DNA of 64,000 nt, taken from Flavimaricola marinus (GTDB lineage Bacteria; Pseudomonadota; Alphaproteobacteria; Rhodobacterales; Rhodobacteraceae). Under the pieces are notes generated by a model. It had not been told where the DNA came from and ran no database searches. It saw nothing but the letters and a program-made list of their open reading frames with translations. A program made the position numbers and the translations under genes. Below, piece after piece: positions 8,653 through 17,690 of the stretch. The stretch is taken from positions 1,240,001-1,304,000 of the forward strand of contig NZ_FXZK01000001.1 in assembly GCF_900184895.1 (NCBI RefSeq), written 5' to 3'. Positions within the stretch are counted from its first letter, which is position 1. Every line of letters starts with the position of its first letter.

Positions 8653-8888
8653 TCTCGCGCAATGTTAACCACTGAACCATTGACAACGACCCCCTCAGTA
8701 GTGCGGAATACACAGAATGAGGAACCCGTTTTTCCAGCGCGCTTCGGCTCAGGCGTTTCCGCCTAAGAGGTGCTATCATTCTGAAAAACAGGTGAAATCC
8801 TCATCTCACTCAGCTGTGCCCAATTCGACACCGGTGCCTTGATGATCAAGGGCCGCAGGTGGCGCATCTGACTACTATAGGAGACGAA

Positions 8889-9464
8889 ATGCGGTATCAG
8901 ATCAGCGGAAAACAGATCGACATTGGCGAAGCTCTGCAGACGCATGTGCGCACCGAACTGGACGCCATGTTGTCGAAGTATGCCGGACGCCCGACCGAGG
9001 CGAACGTGGTTTTCTCGAAGAGCGCACACGAGTTTGTTTGCGAGACGGTCGTGCACCTTTCCACCGGTTTGAATGCATCAGCCACCGGCAAGGCGACCGA
9101 GATCTATGCTGCCCTGGATGCCAGTTGCGAGAAGATGGACAAGCAGTTGCGCCGCTACAAGCGCCGCCTCAAGGACCATCACAAGGCCCGCCCAAACCCG
9201 GTTGAACTTTTGGAAGCAGGCTCGTATATCCTCGCTGCATCGGAGGACGAAGAGGACTCGGCCACGACACCGGACAGCCCGGTGATCGTAGCGGAACTTC
9301 AAACAAAGATCCCTTCTCTTTCGGTGGGCGAGGCGGTGATGCAGATGGAATTGGCACACGCGCCGGTTCTGGTTTTCCGCAACGAGAAGACGAACGGAAT
9401 AAACGTCGTTTACAGGCGTGATGATGGCAATATTGGCTGGGTCGATCCCCGAACGGACGGGTGA
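8889..9464 (+). CDS. hpf: Ribosome hibernation promoting factor, long form
   Basis: A 191-residue protein with an N-terminal YfiA/HPF ribosome-binding domain (MRYQISGKQIDIGEALQ, with basic RRYKRRLKDHHKAR ending the domain) and a C-terminal dimerisation domain near residues 130-191 (VMQMELAHAPVLVFRNE and INVVYRRDDGNIGWVDP). Long HPF dimerises 70S ribosomes into inactive 100S particles in starvation. The ATG at 8889 has an AGGAGA at 8879-8884; a 10-residue in-frame extension was rejected. It lies 34 bases before ptsN, the conserved hpf-ptsN pair. Confidence 0.93.
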   Translation: MRYQISGKQIDIGEALQTHVRTELDAMLSKYAGRPTEANVVFSKSAHEFVCETVVHLSTGLNASATGKATEIYAALDASCEKMDKQLRRYKRRLKDHHKARPNPVELLEAGSYILAASEDEEDSATTPDSPVIVAELQTKIPSLSVGEAVMQMELAHAPVLVFRNEKTNGINVVYRRDDGNIGWVDPRTDG

Positions 9465-9498
9465 ACCCAGCACCACAAACTATGAGGCCAAGAGACTC

Positions 9499-9963
9499 AT
9501 GCAGTTGGCAAATATCCTGAAGCCCTCGAGCGTTCGCGTTCTTGGTGGAACGAGCAGCAAGAAGCGGCTGTTTCAGGACTTGGGCGAAATGGCGGAATCT
9601 GTCTATCGTTTGAATGCGGAGACCGTGATCGAAGCCCTGACAGAGCGTGAGGGGCTTGGCCCGACCGGCGTGGGACAAGGCGTTGCCTTGCCCCATGCCC
9701 GACTGGAAGGTCTCAGCGAGGTTTGTGGTCTGTTCATCCGGCTTGAGCGGCCGCTGGATTTCGATTCGGTCGACCGTCAGCCTGTCGATCTGGTTTTTGC
9801 GCTGTTTGCCCCGACCGAAGCCGGCGTCGAGCACCTCAAGGCATTGGCCCTCGTGTCCCGCACTTTGCGCGATTCCGCGGTGCGGTCCAAGTTGCGCGCC
9901 AACCACGATCCGTCGACGCTGCACACGATCCTGACGGACGTCACCTCGTCGCAGGCGGCCTGA
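9499..9963 (+). CDS. ptsN: PTS IIA-like nitrogen regulatory protein PtsN (EIIA-Ntr)
   Basis: A 154-residue EIIA domain of the fructose/mannitol family. The phosphorylated histidine is His66 in GVALPHARLEG. PtsN receives phosphate from the nitrogen PTS (EI-Ntr, NPr) and regulates potassium uptake and carbon/nitrogen balance rather than transporting sugar. The ATG at 9499 gives the standard family start (MQLANILKP); a longer frame overlapping hpf was not used. It converges on the leftward sulfotransferase gene, 9 bases away. Confidence 0.92.
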   Translation: MQLANILKPSSVRVLGGTSSKKRLFQDLGEMAESVYRLNAETVIEALTEREGLGPTGVGQGVALPHARLEGLSEVCGLFIRLERPLDFDSVDRQPVDLVFALFAPTEAGVEHLKALALVSRTLRDSAVRSKLRANHDPSTLHTILTDVTSSQAA

Positions 9964-9972
9964 CCGGCCCCC

Positions 9973-11406
9973 CTACCCCCAATCAGAGAATCCGAACATC
10001 TCGTAGTCGCGCCCGTAGGCGTCGCGCGCGGCTTTTTCGATGTCGGCGTCATAGACCTTGGCCAAGGCGTAGTGGTGGGGATCGGTGTCCTGCGTCATTG
10101 CCGGAGCATCGTCGCGACCCACCTGCCGCGCGAGGTAGGCGAGGTCTGTCCCAAGGCTGTCTTCGCGCAGGATCATGTCGGGCGGAGCGAAGCCTGACAT
10201 GCCTTGCAACAGCACCCCTTGGCTGGCCCATGCCGGATCGATCCGCAGATTCGTCTGCCCGCCGAGATTGGGCTTGAGAAAGCTCAGAAACGACAGGAAC
10301 GCCGCCCGGTGCTCGGCCGTGCCGTAGTCCTCGCCGACGTCGCCCTCTGGAAGCGGCAGATTGAATTGCCGCCGCAGGTTCTGCCGCAGTTCGGGGAACG
10401 TCCCTGCGCCGCTGGCGGGCAGAATGCGCTCGCAGAATGCGGCATGCGCCCGCGCGACGGGGTGTCGGAGGACGGTAAAACTGCGGTGCCCCGGATGTTT
10501 GCCCATCCACTGGCGCAACGTCTTGTTGGTGAATTTGCCGTGCAGCGCGGCACCGCCGTCGAGTGCGACCAGCCAGTCGCGCACGGCGGCCTCTGGCCCG
10601 GAGCGCAGCGGCAGGTAGAGCAACGGGGTTTTCGGCGCGGCCACATAAGTGGGAATCGCCGGCCCGCGCCGCGGCTCGAAATTCGGAGTTCGGGTCAGAT
10701 TGAACCGATCCGCTCGCGCCAGCGCCGTTTCCATCTCGTCGAAGTTCTGCACCTTTTCGGAAAGCGGCTCCGGGTTCTGCTTCTTGAGCTTCTTGTTCAG
10801 CCCTTCGATCCGCGCCGGGATGCCGAGCCATGCCGCGAGACCGTTCATCACCTCGACGTCCTGCAGGTCTTCGTAGTCGACGTAGAAGGCGGTCTGGCCG
10901 GTGCGTTGCAGCCCGTTGAGAATCCGCACCTGAAACGCCTGAAGCGCATCCAGATGCCGGGCGAATTCACCCGGTTCGAAGCGGATGGTTTCGGATTTGG
11001 CGTGCTTGACGTTGGTCAGCTTCCACTGGCCGGTGGCGGCGGCGATCTTGCGGCTCACGTAGCTTTCCACCGGATTGCGGGTCAGCACGATCTTGGCGCA
11101 GCGCGGGTCGGGCAGGCACATCTCCATGACCCGCGGATCGTGATCGTTGAAATAGCGGAACCCCGCGATGACGGAGGGCCGACCGGCCCCCTCGGCCTTG
11201 ACCGCGGAGATCAGCCGGGCGGGATCGCTGTCCCGCTGCGCCTGCGTGATCCCGAGCACCTCGGTGCTGTTCGGATAGCCGATGAAGTGCGGATTGAACG
11301 CCTCGCCCAGACAGGACACCCCGTCGAACGCGTTGAGATTGGCCTCGAGAAAATTGGAGCCGGTCCGCATATCTGCAAAGACGATAAAGTAGTCGAAACG
11401 CGACAT
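9973..11406 (-). CDS. Two-domain sulfotransferase-family protein
   Basis: A 477-residue protein that appears to hold two sulfotransferase folds in tandem. Residues 1-220 resemble Stf0/NodH-type enzymes: a PAPS 5'-phosphosulfate loop in FADMRTGSNFLEANLN near the N-terminus and a 3'-phosphate segment in VLTRNPVESYVSRKIA. After a linker, a second module near residues 260-477 has LLYLPLRSGPEAAVRDW and FTVLRHPVARAHAAFCERI, like the bacterial sulfotransferase-2 family. Such enzymes move sulfate from PAPS to sugars or lipids. It is the last gene of the leftward glycan operon. The ATG at 11406, preceded by GGAAGAG, was preferred over a GTG at 11430 that overlaps the upstream gene. The acceptor is unknown. 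Confidence 0.75.
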   Translation of the reverse strand: MSRFDYFIVFADMRTGSNFLEANLNAFDGVSCLGEAFNPHFIGYPNSTEVLGITQAQRDSDPARLISAVKAEGAGRPSVIAGFRYFNDHDPRVMEMCLPDPRCAKIVLTRNPVESYVSRKIAAATGQWKLTNVKHAKSETIRFEPGEFARHLDALQAFQVRILNGLQRTGQTAFYVDYEDLQDVEVMNGLAAWLGIPARIEGLNKKLKKQNPEPLSEKVQNFDEMETALARADRFNLTRTPNFEPRRGPAIPTYVAAPKTPLLYLPLRSGPEAAVRDWLVALDGGAALHGKFTNKTLRQWMGKHPGHRSFTVLRHPVARAHAAFCERILPASGAGTFPELRQNLRRQFNLPLPEGDVGEDYGTAEHRAAFLSFLSFLKPNLGGQTNLRIDPAWASQGVLLQGMSGFAPPDMILREDSLGTDLAYLARQVGRDDAPAMTQDTDPHHYALAKVYDADIEKAARDAYGRDYEMFGFSDWG

Positions 11407-11426
11407 CTCTTCCAACCGGTTGGGGG

Positions 11427-13127
11427 TCACTTGACCAGATAAGGTTTACGCTTGGGCGGCGTGGCATTCTCGGCGGGCGGGTCGACGGGGAAATCGCCCA
11501 TCAGGTAGGGGTGCATTCCCTGGTTCTTGAGGTTTTGCAGGAACTGTCCAAAGCCATTGAGATCCACCATGCGCGGCGCCTCGGTCAATCGACGCATCCC
11601 CTTGTTCGAGATCAGATCGACGATGCTTTGCAGCGCCTCCATCGGGTTTTCGATGAACTCGGCCATCGTCCAGATACGGATATGGGCCTTGGCATAGGGT
11701 GACCGCAGGGCGCGAAGATGCTCGGCCTCGATCCTTTGCAGCCGCGCCGCTTCTGTCCGCAGATCGGCGAAGTTGGCGTTGGACTGGAACAGCGACACCG
11801 CCCACGCCCCGGAGATGACGACGATATGCGCGCTGGGGTCCTTGGCGATGTCCCAGCTGATGTCTTGCGTATCGGAGGGGCCGAATTGAAAGCACTGCCG
11901 CTCGCCCCGCGTGTTCCAGATCAGGTTGGTCAGGAACATCCGCCCGTTCTTGTCCCGCAAGGCGGGGCTGTCGCTCAGCGCCCCGGCGAAGGTTTCCTGC
12001 TCGCCTTCGAAATGCACACGGTCCGGCGCATAGAGGTGGCCGTGCACCCGCGCCCCTGTGGCCCGCGCGAGCCACGGTTCGAAATTCTCGAAGAGCTCGG
12101 CAAAGCCCTGAAACACTGAATAGGGCGCGGAAGTGACCCCGTTTTCCCAATTCTCGTTGGGAAAACGGCTCTGCATGTAGAGCCCCGGCCGACCCCGCGT
12201 CCGCCTGTCGACGGCCTTGGCGAAGATCCGGTCGATTTTGCCCGGATTCGGCTCTGCCCCGGCGGCGCCACGGGCATCGGGCGCAAGAAACGCCTCGAAC
12301 AGCCTGTCCGCATGGGGCCAGATCTTGCGCGCGACGAAGCAATCGGATCGCCGCAAAAGCTGCAGGTGATCGTCGTAGAAGATGTGCGGTTTGCCCTGGA
12401 AGTCGAACTTGGACAGTGTCAGCGACCGGCTCTCCACGTGCTGCGAATAGAGCCGGGTGAGCGTCTGGAAATAGCTTTCGTCAGGAATCCAGACCTTGCG
12501 GAAGTAGCGGTCGTAGGTTTCCCGATCCGGGTCTTGCAGGATGGCTGACAGGGTGCGCCGGGTCAGGCACCACCACTGGCTGCCCATATGCGGCACGATC
12601 CCGTCCGGGATCCGTCGCCTGAGCTTGAACCGGCGCTGGAAGTTGACGTAGCGGTCAAAGAGCTTGCGGTGCCGCTTCCACGAAAACGGAAACCGCAGGG
12701 TGAACCGCTCTTCGGACAGGCCGCCGACCGTCCACGGCACATCGGCGGTCGTCGCGCTTTCGATGAAGTCGGTGCCGGGCCGGGCGTCGAGGTAGCGCCG
12801 AAGCTCCTTGGCGGGCCGCAGCGGCATGCAGGAGCCGGACGCGAGGTACACGTGCCGCACGTCGGGAAAGGTGCTCAGCATCAGCTCGGAGGCGGCCTGC
12901 GTGCCCGCAACGATCCCCCATGTGCCCCATTCGCAGCGATGCCGTGCCGAGAATTTCACCTGATCGGAGAGATCGGACAGATTGCCGACGAAGGCGTCGT
13001 AGGTCTTGCGCGGAACCGTCTTGTCGACGTGAACGACAACCGGGCAGCCCCCGGCAACCCAGAACCGGATCACTTGCTCGGCCCGGTGCAGCGCGGTGTG
13101 GACGAGCATGACGACGCCGACGCTCAC
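11427..13127 (-). CDS. GT14-like (core-2/I-branching) glycosyltransferase with C-terminal extension
   Basis: About 566 residues. The N-terminal half resembles core-2/I-branching beta-1,6-N-acetylglucosaminyltransferases (GT14): VVMLVHTALHRAEQ, VVVHVDKTVP, then VYLASGSCMPLRP and a later WIPDESYFQT segment with the expected acidic residues. The C-terminal 270 residues form a separate module with LYMQSRFPNENWE and FLTNLIWNTRGERQCFQ, which I recognise only as an extension seen in roseobacter homologues. The GTG at 13127 overlaps the upstream gene's stop (GTGA) and gives the family-like start. It is placed between another glycosyltransferase and the sulfotransferase, which suggests surface polysaccharide decoration. 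Donor and acceptor are unknown. Confidence 0.75.
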   Translation of the reverse strand: MSVGVVMLVHTALHRAEQVIRFWVAGGCPVVVHVDKTVPRKTYDAFVGNLSDLSDQVKFSARHRCEWGTWGIVAGTQAASELMLSTFPDVRHVYLASGSCMPLRPAKELRRYLDARPGTDFIESATTADVPWTVGGLSEERFTLRFPFSWKRHRKLFDRYVNFQRRFKLRRRIPDGIVPHMGSQWWCLTRRTLSAILQDPDRETYDRYFRKVWIPDESYFQTLTRLYSQHVESRSLTLSKFDFQGKPHIFYDDHLQLLRRSDCFVARKIWPHADRLFEAFLAPDARGAAGAEPNPGKIDRIFAKAVDRRTRGRPGLYMQSRFPNENWENGVTSAPYSVFQGFAELFENFEPWLARATGARVHGHLYAPDRVHFEGEQETFAGALSDSPALRDKNGRMFLTNLIWNTRGERQCFQFGPSDTQDISWDIAKDPSAHIVVISGAWAVSLFQSNANFADLRTEAARLQRIEAEHLRALRSPYAKAHIRIWTMAEFIENPMEALQSIVDLISNKGMRRLTEAPRMVDLNGFGQFLQNLKNQGMHPYLMGDFPVDPPAENATPPKRKPYLVK

Positions 13128-14134
13128 GCCCAGTTCCCCTTGGACATCAGCCCGAGGATCTCGAGCTGTCGCCAGTTGATATACTTCTCGCTCCACTTGC
13201 ACCAAAGATCCGGGTTTTCCACCAGTCCGGCGGCATAGGCCCGGTATTCATGCGAATTGGCATAGTGCTGTTTGCGCTCCAGCTCTTCGCGCGCCTTGAC
13301 GGTGAACGTGTCGAGGAACTTGGTGTGCAGCAGCACGCCGGAGGCTTTCTCGCCGCCCCATTCGTCGTAGACAAGGTTGAGCCCGCGTGGCAGCAGCATG
13401 TGCGTCGAGCTGACGTAGGCATATTGCCGATCCCATTTGACCAGCGGAATCTTGTTCAGCGCGGGAGCTCTGTCCGGCTCCGTGGGGAAGAATTTCCGCG
13501 CCCTTGGCCCGCCTTGGATCCAGAGATTGCCGAACTTGGTGTTCTTGGAGATCGCGTAGTTGCCCGCATCGAACCAGCAGGCCAGATCGATCGGATCCTG
13601 CCCCCGCTCGTAGGGGGCCTCGTCGATCCGCCCCTTGGGATACATGTCCAGCAGCATCGCCCCGAAGGATTTGATCGACGACGCGTCCAGCCAATCGGTC
13701 AGCGCCCTCAGCGGCCGGGTGTCGCAGAACGGGTAGACCAGAAGCTCGTCCGGATCGACGACGAGGCACCAATGCTTGTGCCCGTGTTGCCATTGCAGCC
13801 AATTGAGCCAATCGACCCCGAACCGCGCCCGCTTGTAGCTGCCCGTGGTTGTCCACAGCGAGACGTCGCCCTGCCCCGCCAGATATTCCCGCCCGCCATC
13901 ATCGCTGTCGTTGTCGACCATGATGAAGTGCCCGACCCCCATCTTGCGATAGTAGTCGAGGAAATACGGCAGACGGACGTTTTCGTTCCGAAAGGTGGAA
14001 AAGACGATGATGTCGTCGGGCCGAATCTCTCTTGTTCGATCGTTCACAGCCGTCAATTGCCGCGATTTGCGCCACGCACGGATGCGCCAACGCTTTCGCT
14101 GCAATCTAAGTCGATATGATCGCAGAAACCCCAA
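13124..14134 (-). CDS. Glycosyltransferase family 2/92-like protein
   Basis: A 336-residue protein with a GT-A-like pattern: FSTFRNENVRLPYFLDYY, then IMVDNDSDDGG, and CLVVDPDELLVYP holding the likely metal-binding acidic residues. This arrangement matches the 'glycosyltransferase family 2, DUF23/GT92-like' proteins common in Rhodobacterales capsule loci. The N-terminus is very basic, with no membrane segment. The apparent start is a TTG at 14134 with AGGGA 5 bases upstream. Its stop overlaps the next gene's GTG. It probably adds a sugar to a surface glycan; the sugar cannot be read from sequence. Confidence 0.75.
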   Translation of the reverse strand: MGFLRSYRLRLQRKRWRIRAWRKSRQLTAVNDRTREIRPDDIIVFSTFRNENVRLPYFLDYYRKMGVGHFIMVDNDSDDGGREYLAGQGDVSLWTTTGSYKRARFGVDWLNWLQWQHGHKHWCLVVDPDELLVYPFCDTRPLRALTDWLDASSIKSFGAMLLDMYPKGRIDEAPYERGQDPIDLACWFDAGNYAISKNTKFGNLWIQGGPRARKFFPTEPDRAPALNKIPLVKWDRQYAYVSSTHMLLPRGLNLVYDEWGGEKASGVLLHTKFLDTFTVKAREELERKQHYANSHEYRAYAAGLVENPDLWCKWSEKYINWRQLEILGLMSKGNWA

Positions 14135-14179
14135 TCTCGTCCCTTTGCCGCCCTAGCCCCGCCTGCAACACCCCACCTA

Positions 14180-15388
14180 TCAGCAATGCATTAACACGTT
14201 CTTGAAGTGTTCGTCCCACGTCGGCGGATCGAAAACCCGCTGTGTATCGCGCTGATGTCGGTTGTCTGCTGCGTCCTCGATCGTGTTTTTCCATAGATAG
14301 CGGTCCGTTACCGGCAGGTAAACTGCGCTTTGCCCGAGCACCTCGCGACAGATGGCCAGATCGCCACAGATGACCGGCACCCCGAGGGCCGCCGCTTCGG
14401 CCAATGGCAGGCCGAACCCTTCGGCGACGGAGGGAAAGAGCAACCCGTTGGACCCCGCCAGAAGCGCCGCCACCGCCCCGTCGGACAGCCCCGCCAATTC
14501 GGTGACGCCGGCAGGCTTTGCGTCGAGCCGGGCGAAGACCGCCTCGTTGTTCCAGCCTCTGGATCCGCAGATGAACAGTCGTGGTCCGGCGCCCCCGAGC
14601 TCGTCCCAGATGTCCAGAAGGAGCGCGTGGTTCTTGCGCGGCTCGATGGTGCCGAGGCTCACGAAATAGGGGGTCGACAGGTCGAGCCCGGCGGGCAATT
14701 CCTCCTGTTTTGGCACTGTGGGTCGTACTCCCAGTGGCACGGCCAGAACCGGCGGCGCCGGCTGTCCGATGTGCCGCAGGATGTCGGATTTGCTCACCTC
14801 CGACGGGCAAAGGATCAGGTCCGCCATCTGCCCGACCCTCTGTAGCTTGGCCGCAAAACCGGAGACCGTCCCGTCGCGCTGCATTTCCGGATGGTCGAGC
14901 GGGATGGTGTCGTGGATCATCACGATGACCCGCGATTGCGGAATACTGCGCAGGGCGGCGAGGCTGCGTGACCCGAGGTTGCTGTGCCCGACGTTGAGAC
15001 AGGCGGTGCCCGCGGGCAAGTGACCGCGCAGCATCCGCCCCAGCCCCCGCGTCGTCGCCCGGCGCACCGCGTGCCTGCGGGCGAAGCTCTGCCCCGCTTG
15101 TCGTTTGGGATCGAGCCGCCGCGACAGCTGGGACAGCAGATCGGGCGTGCCCCAATCGCCGGTATCGCCGGCGTGAAGGATCGTGCGGATGCCGCTTTCG
15201 TCGAGCAACACATACCCCAGCGCGGTATGCACGAGGCCCCAGACCGGGACCGCGTCATCGAGCAAGGCGAAGGCGTATTCCCGTTCGACCCGGTCGACCC
15301 CGGTCAGAACCCGTCCCGCCCGGGACACGAGCCGGGTCAGGTCCAGCAGACGTGCGAGCGGGCGTTCAGTCTGATCAAGCCGGGTCAT
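14180..15388 (-). CDS. Glycosyltransferase family 4 (GT-B fold)
   Basis: A 402-residue GT-B glycosyltransferase. The C-terminal Rossmann half is clear: YFVSLGTIEPRKNHALLLDIWD, LFICGSRGWNNEAV, and the donor-binding segment LLFPSVAEGFGLPLAEAAALGVPVI near residues 310-335. The EGFGLP motif with its catalytic-region glutamates is the classic GT4 signature. The ATG at 15388 was preferred to an upstream TTG. It starts 24 bases after the galU stop and is probably cotranscribed with it. It most likely elongates or decorates an exported polysaccharide. Confidence 0.85.
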   Translation of the reverse strand: MTRLDQTERPLARLLDLTRLVSRAGRVLTGVDRVEREYAFALLDDAVPVWGLVHTALGYVLLDESGIRTILHAGDTGDWGTPDLLSQLSRRLDPKRQAGQSFARRHAVRRATTRGLGRMLRGHLPAGTACLNVGHSNLGSRSLAALRSIPQSRVIVMIHDTIPLDHPEMQRDGTVSGFAAKLQRVGQMADLILCPSEVSKSDILRHIGQPAPPVLAVPLGVRPTVPKQEELPAGLDLSTPYFVSLGTIEPRKNHALLLDIWDELGGAGPRLFICGSRGWNNEAVFARLDAKPAGVTELAGLSDGAVAALLAGSNGLLFPSVAEGFGLPLAEAAALGVPVICGDLAICREVLGQSAVYLPVTDRYLWKNTIEDAADNRHQRDTQRVFDPPTWDEHFKNVLMHC

Positions 15389-15412
15389 GCGACCCCTGCC
15401 CAAGGCGCGCCC

Positions 15413-16306
15413 CTACTGGGCCGCGTTACGCATGGCGAGCATTTCGTGCAGATACTGCCCGAATTCTTCGCGCAATTCCGGACGTGCGAGGCCGAAGGCC
15501 ACGGTCGCCTGAAGGAACCCGGCCTTGGAGCCGCAATCGAACCGCTCACCCCGGAACCGGAAGCCGTAGACGTCGCGCCCTTTCCGGATCTCTTCGGCGA
15601 TGGCGTCTGTCAGTTGCAATTCGCCACCGGCGCTTGGTTTGATCTGGTTGAGGTTCTGCAGAACCTTGGGCGTAAGGATATACCGCCCGATCACGGCAAG
15701 GTTCGACGGTGCGGTGCCGGCGGGCGGCTTTTCCACCATCCCCTTGACCGAGACCATCGACCCCATGTCCTGATCGATGTCGAGCACACCGTAGGACGAG
15801 GTCTTGTCGTTCGGCACTTCCATCGCGGCAACGACGCAGCCGCCGGTTTCGGCATGGGCTTCGACCATCTGCTGCAGGCAGGGTTTCTCGGCGGCGATCA
15901 CATCGTCGGGGAGCATGACGGCGAAGGGCTCGTTTCCGATCAGCCGGCGGGCGCACCAGACCGCGTGGCCGAGGCCCAGCGCCTTGTGCTGCCGGATATA
16001 GGCAATCGCGCCGCTGTCCATGTTCGTCGCCTTGAGCGTGTTGAGCAGCTCGTCCTTGCCGTCCTTGCGCAGCTTGTTCTCAAGCTCCGGAAGGTGATCG
16101 AAATAGTCTTCGAGCGCGGATTTGCCCCGCGCCGTGACGAAGATGAATTCCTTGATACCGGCGGCGCGGGCCTCGTCGATGGCGTATTGCACCAACGGGC
16201 GATCGACGAGCGTCATGATCTCTTTCGGCACCGATTTTGTCGCGGGGAGGAACCGGGTTCCCATGCCTGCCACGGGAAAGACTGCCTTGGTAACGCGCTT
16301 TTTCAT
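15413..16306 (-). CDS. galU: UTP-glucose-1-phosphate uridylyltransferase
   Basis: A 297-residue nucleotidyltransferase that makes UDP-glucose from UTP and glucose-1-phosphate, the donor for many surface glycans. The signature loop AVFPVAGMGTRFLPATKSVPKE is at residues 8-30, VMLPDDV marks the metal site and GGELQLTDAI the substrate region. The length and motifs match bacterial GalU. The ATG at 16306 has AGGAGA upstream; a TTG one codon earlier is less likely. It leads the leftward glycosyltransferase group. Confidence 0.96.
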   Translation of the reverse strand: MKKRVTKAVFPVAGMGTRFLPATKSVPKEIMTLVDRPLVQYAIDEARAAGIKEFIFVTARGKSALEDYFDHLPELENKLRKDGKDELLNTLKATNMDSGAIAYIRQHKALGLGHAVWCARRLIGNEPFAVMLPDDVIAAEKPCLQQMVEAHAETGGCVVAAMEVPNDKTSSYGVLDIDQDMGSMVSVKGMVEKPPAGTAPSNLAVIGRYILTPKVLQNLNQIKPSAGGELQLTDAIAEEIRKGRDVYGFRFRGERFDCGSKAGFLQATVAFGLARPELREEFGQYLHEMLAMRNAAQ

Positions 16307-16451
16307 CAATTCTCCTGTCAGCCAACCGATTGCTGGACGATACCGTCATTAACCGCCCGATCTTATCACCAGATTGCGTTCGATTACAGCCCCACCCACG
16401 GCACCGACGTGGCCAAAATCGGACAAACTCCGAATTTGTCTTCGTTAGCGT

Positions 16452-17675
16452 CTAAATCTTGCGCAAATGTGACAGATTCGAAATCTCTTGGTGAACACGG
16501 TCGTCGAAACGCCACAACCGGAAGCTGTTTTCGTCTCGGTTCGAGGCGCCGAACTGTCCTCCGCTTTGCAGCCATACGCCACCGTCTGTAAACTGCACCC
16601 GATGCCGGCGCGCCGTGTGAGACAGGATCACCAGGGTGATCCGTTCGCCCGCAGCGACGGCCTGTTCGGCCTCTTGCAAGAGCGCCTTCCTGTCGCGTCG
16701 TCGTCCGGACATGACCCGGTGCCCACGCCCGGTCCGCACGGTCATCGGCAGGAAATCCGTCTCCGCGACGCCGATCTCGGGCAGAGCCTCCATCGGGCGC
16801 GCCGCTCCGTCGATCCAGCCGCTGTCGAACCCGTCGAGCAGCCGCCCGACGTCCCGAGGCTCCAGCCGGCCCGCCACCATGTGTCGAAGCAGCCGCGCCC
16901 TTTGCGCCGCCCGTTCGGCATCGCGCAGCGCCAAAGCGTCGAGCCCGGCGCCGTGTCTGCGAAGGAATGCGGCATGACTGGCTCCGATTTCGAAGAGGCT
17001 GAGCGGCACCCTGTCGTCCCGCCGCCGGGCGCTGGCGGCGAAGCCGTGGTGCACCTGCGCCAAGGGCACGAAAGCGGTGCGCGTCTCGGCCATCCCGAGC
17101 CTCAGATTGAGGTCCGTCTCATCCAGATAGAACCGGAAAGCAGGGTCGAATCCGCCCATTCGAGCCAGAATGTCCCGCCGCACCGCCATGTTGGTGCCCT
17201 CGGTCTTGGCCGCGCGACCGGGCGCGTTCTGGTGGATGGTCACCTGCTGTTCGTCGACGGGGAGATCCCGCGTGGTTGCGTCGCTTTGCGCGACCCGCGC
17301 CTTCCACTGAAAGCTGATCCCGTTGCGCCCCCGGACAAAGCCGCCAGCGGCGCTGACGTCGGGCGACGCGAAGGCTGCGGCGAGGTAGTCGAGCCAGGTC
17401 GGCTCCGGCACGGCGTCATCGTCGATGAAGGCGACGATATCTCCGGCCGCCTGCGCGATCCCGAGGTTGCGCGCCGCCGAAATGTTCGCCTCGTCGAAGC
17501 CCACCGTCTTGATTTGCCCAGACCAGTCGGTGATCGCGGACAGCCCTTGCGGATCCGCGACCACGATCACCTCGAACCGAGGGTAATAGAGCTGCCCCAG
17601 CCCCGTCAGGCATCGCCGGAGCGCCGCGGGGCGGCCCCGGCTGACGACAACGACGCTGACCGACAGGTCTGTCAC
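16452..17675 (-). CDS. Glycosyltransferase family 2 with unusual C-terminal region
   Basis: A 407-residue protein. The first 230 residues are a standard GT2 domain: VSVVVVSRGRPAALRRCL, an IVAFIDDDAVPEPTWLDYL segment holding the DDD metal motif, and FRFYLDETDLNLRLG with the catalytic ED-like pair. The last 170 residues are rich in Arg/Asp and end in a region (ITLVILSHTARRHRVQFTDGGVWLQSGG) that I do not recognise. The start is a GTG at 17675, 15 bases after the cysQ stop, with only a weak ribosome-binding site. Its role in surface glycan assembly is inferred from neighbours. Confidence 0.8.
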   Translation of the reverse strand: MTDLSVSVVVVSRGRPAALRRCLTGLGQLYYPRFEVIVVADPQGLSAITDWSGQIKTVGFDEANISAARNLGIAQAAGDIVAFIDDDAVPEPTWLDYLAAAFASPDVSAAGGFVRGRNGISFQWKARVAQSDATTRDLPVDEQQVTIHQNAPGRAAKTEGTNMAVRRDILARMGGFDPAFRFYLDETDLNLRLGMAETRTAFVPLAQVHHGFAASARRRDDRVPLSLFEIGASHAAFLRRHGAGLDALALRDAERAAQRARLLRHMVAGRLEPRDVGRLLDGFDSGWIDGAARPMEALPEIGVAETDFLPMTVRTGRGHRVMSGRRRDRKALLQEAEQAVAAGERITLVILSHTARRHRVQFTDGGVWLQSGGQFGASNRDENSFRLWRFDDRVHQEISNLSHLRKI

Positions 17676-17690
17676 GGCATGGGCCTGATC

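Noticed and set aside
8721-8750. EcfG-like GGAAC element upstream of hpf
   Set aside because: A GGAAC is present but no CGTT follows at 16-17 bases, so a general-stress promoter is not supported.
8717-8842. 41-codon frame before hpf
   Set aside because: No ribosome-binding site, no conservation evidence and poor codon pattern; probably chance.
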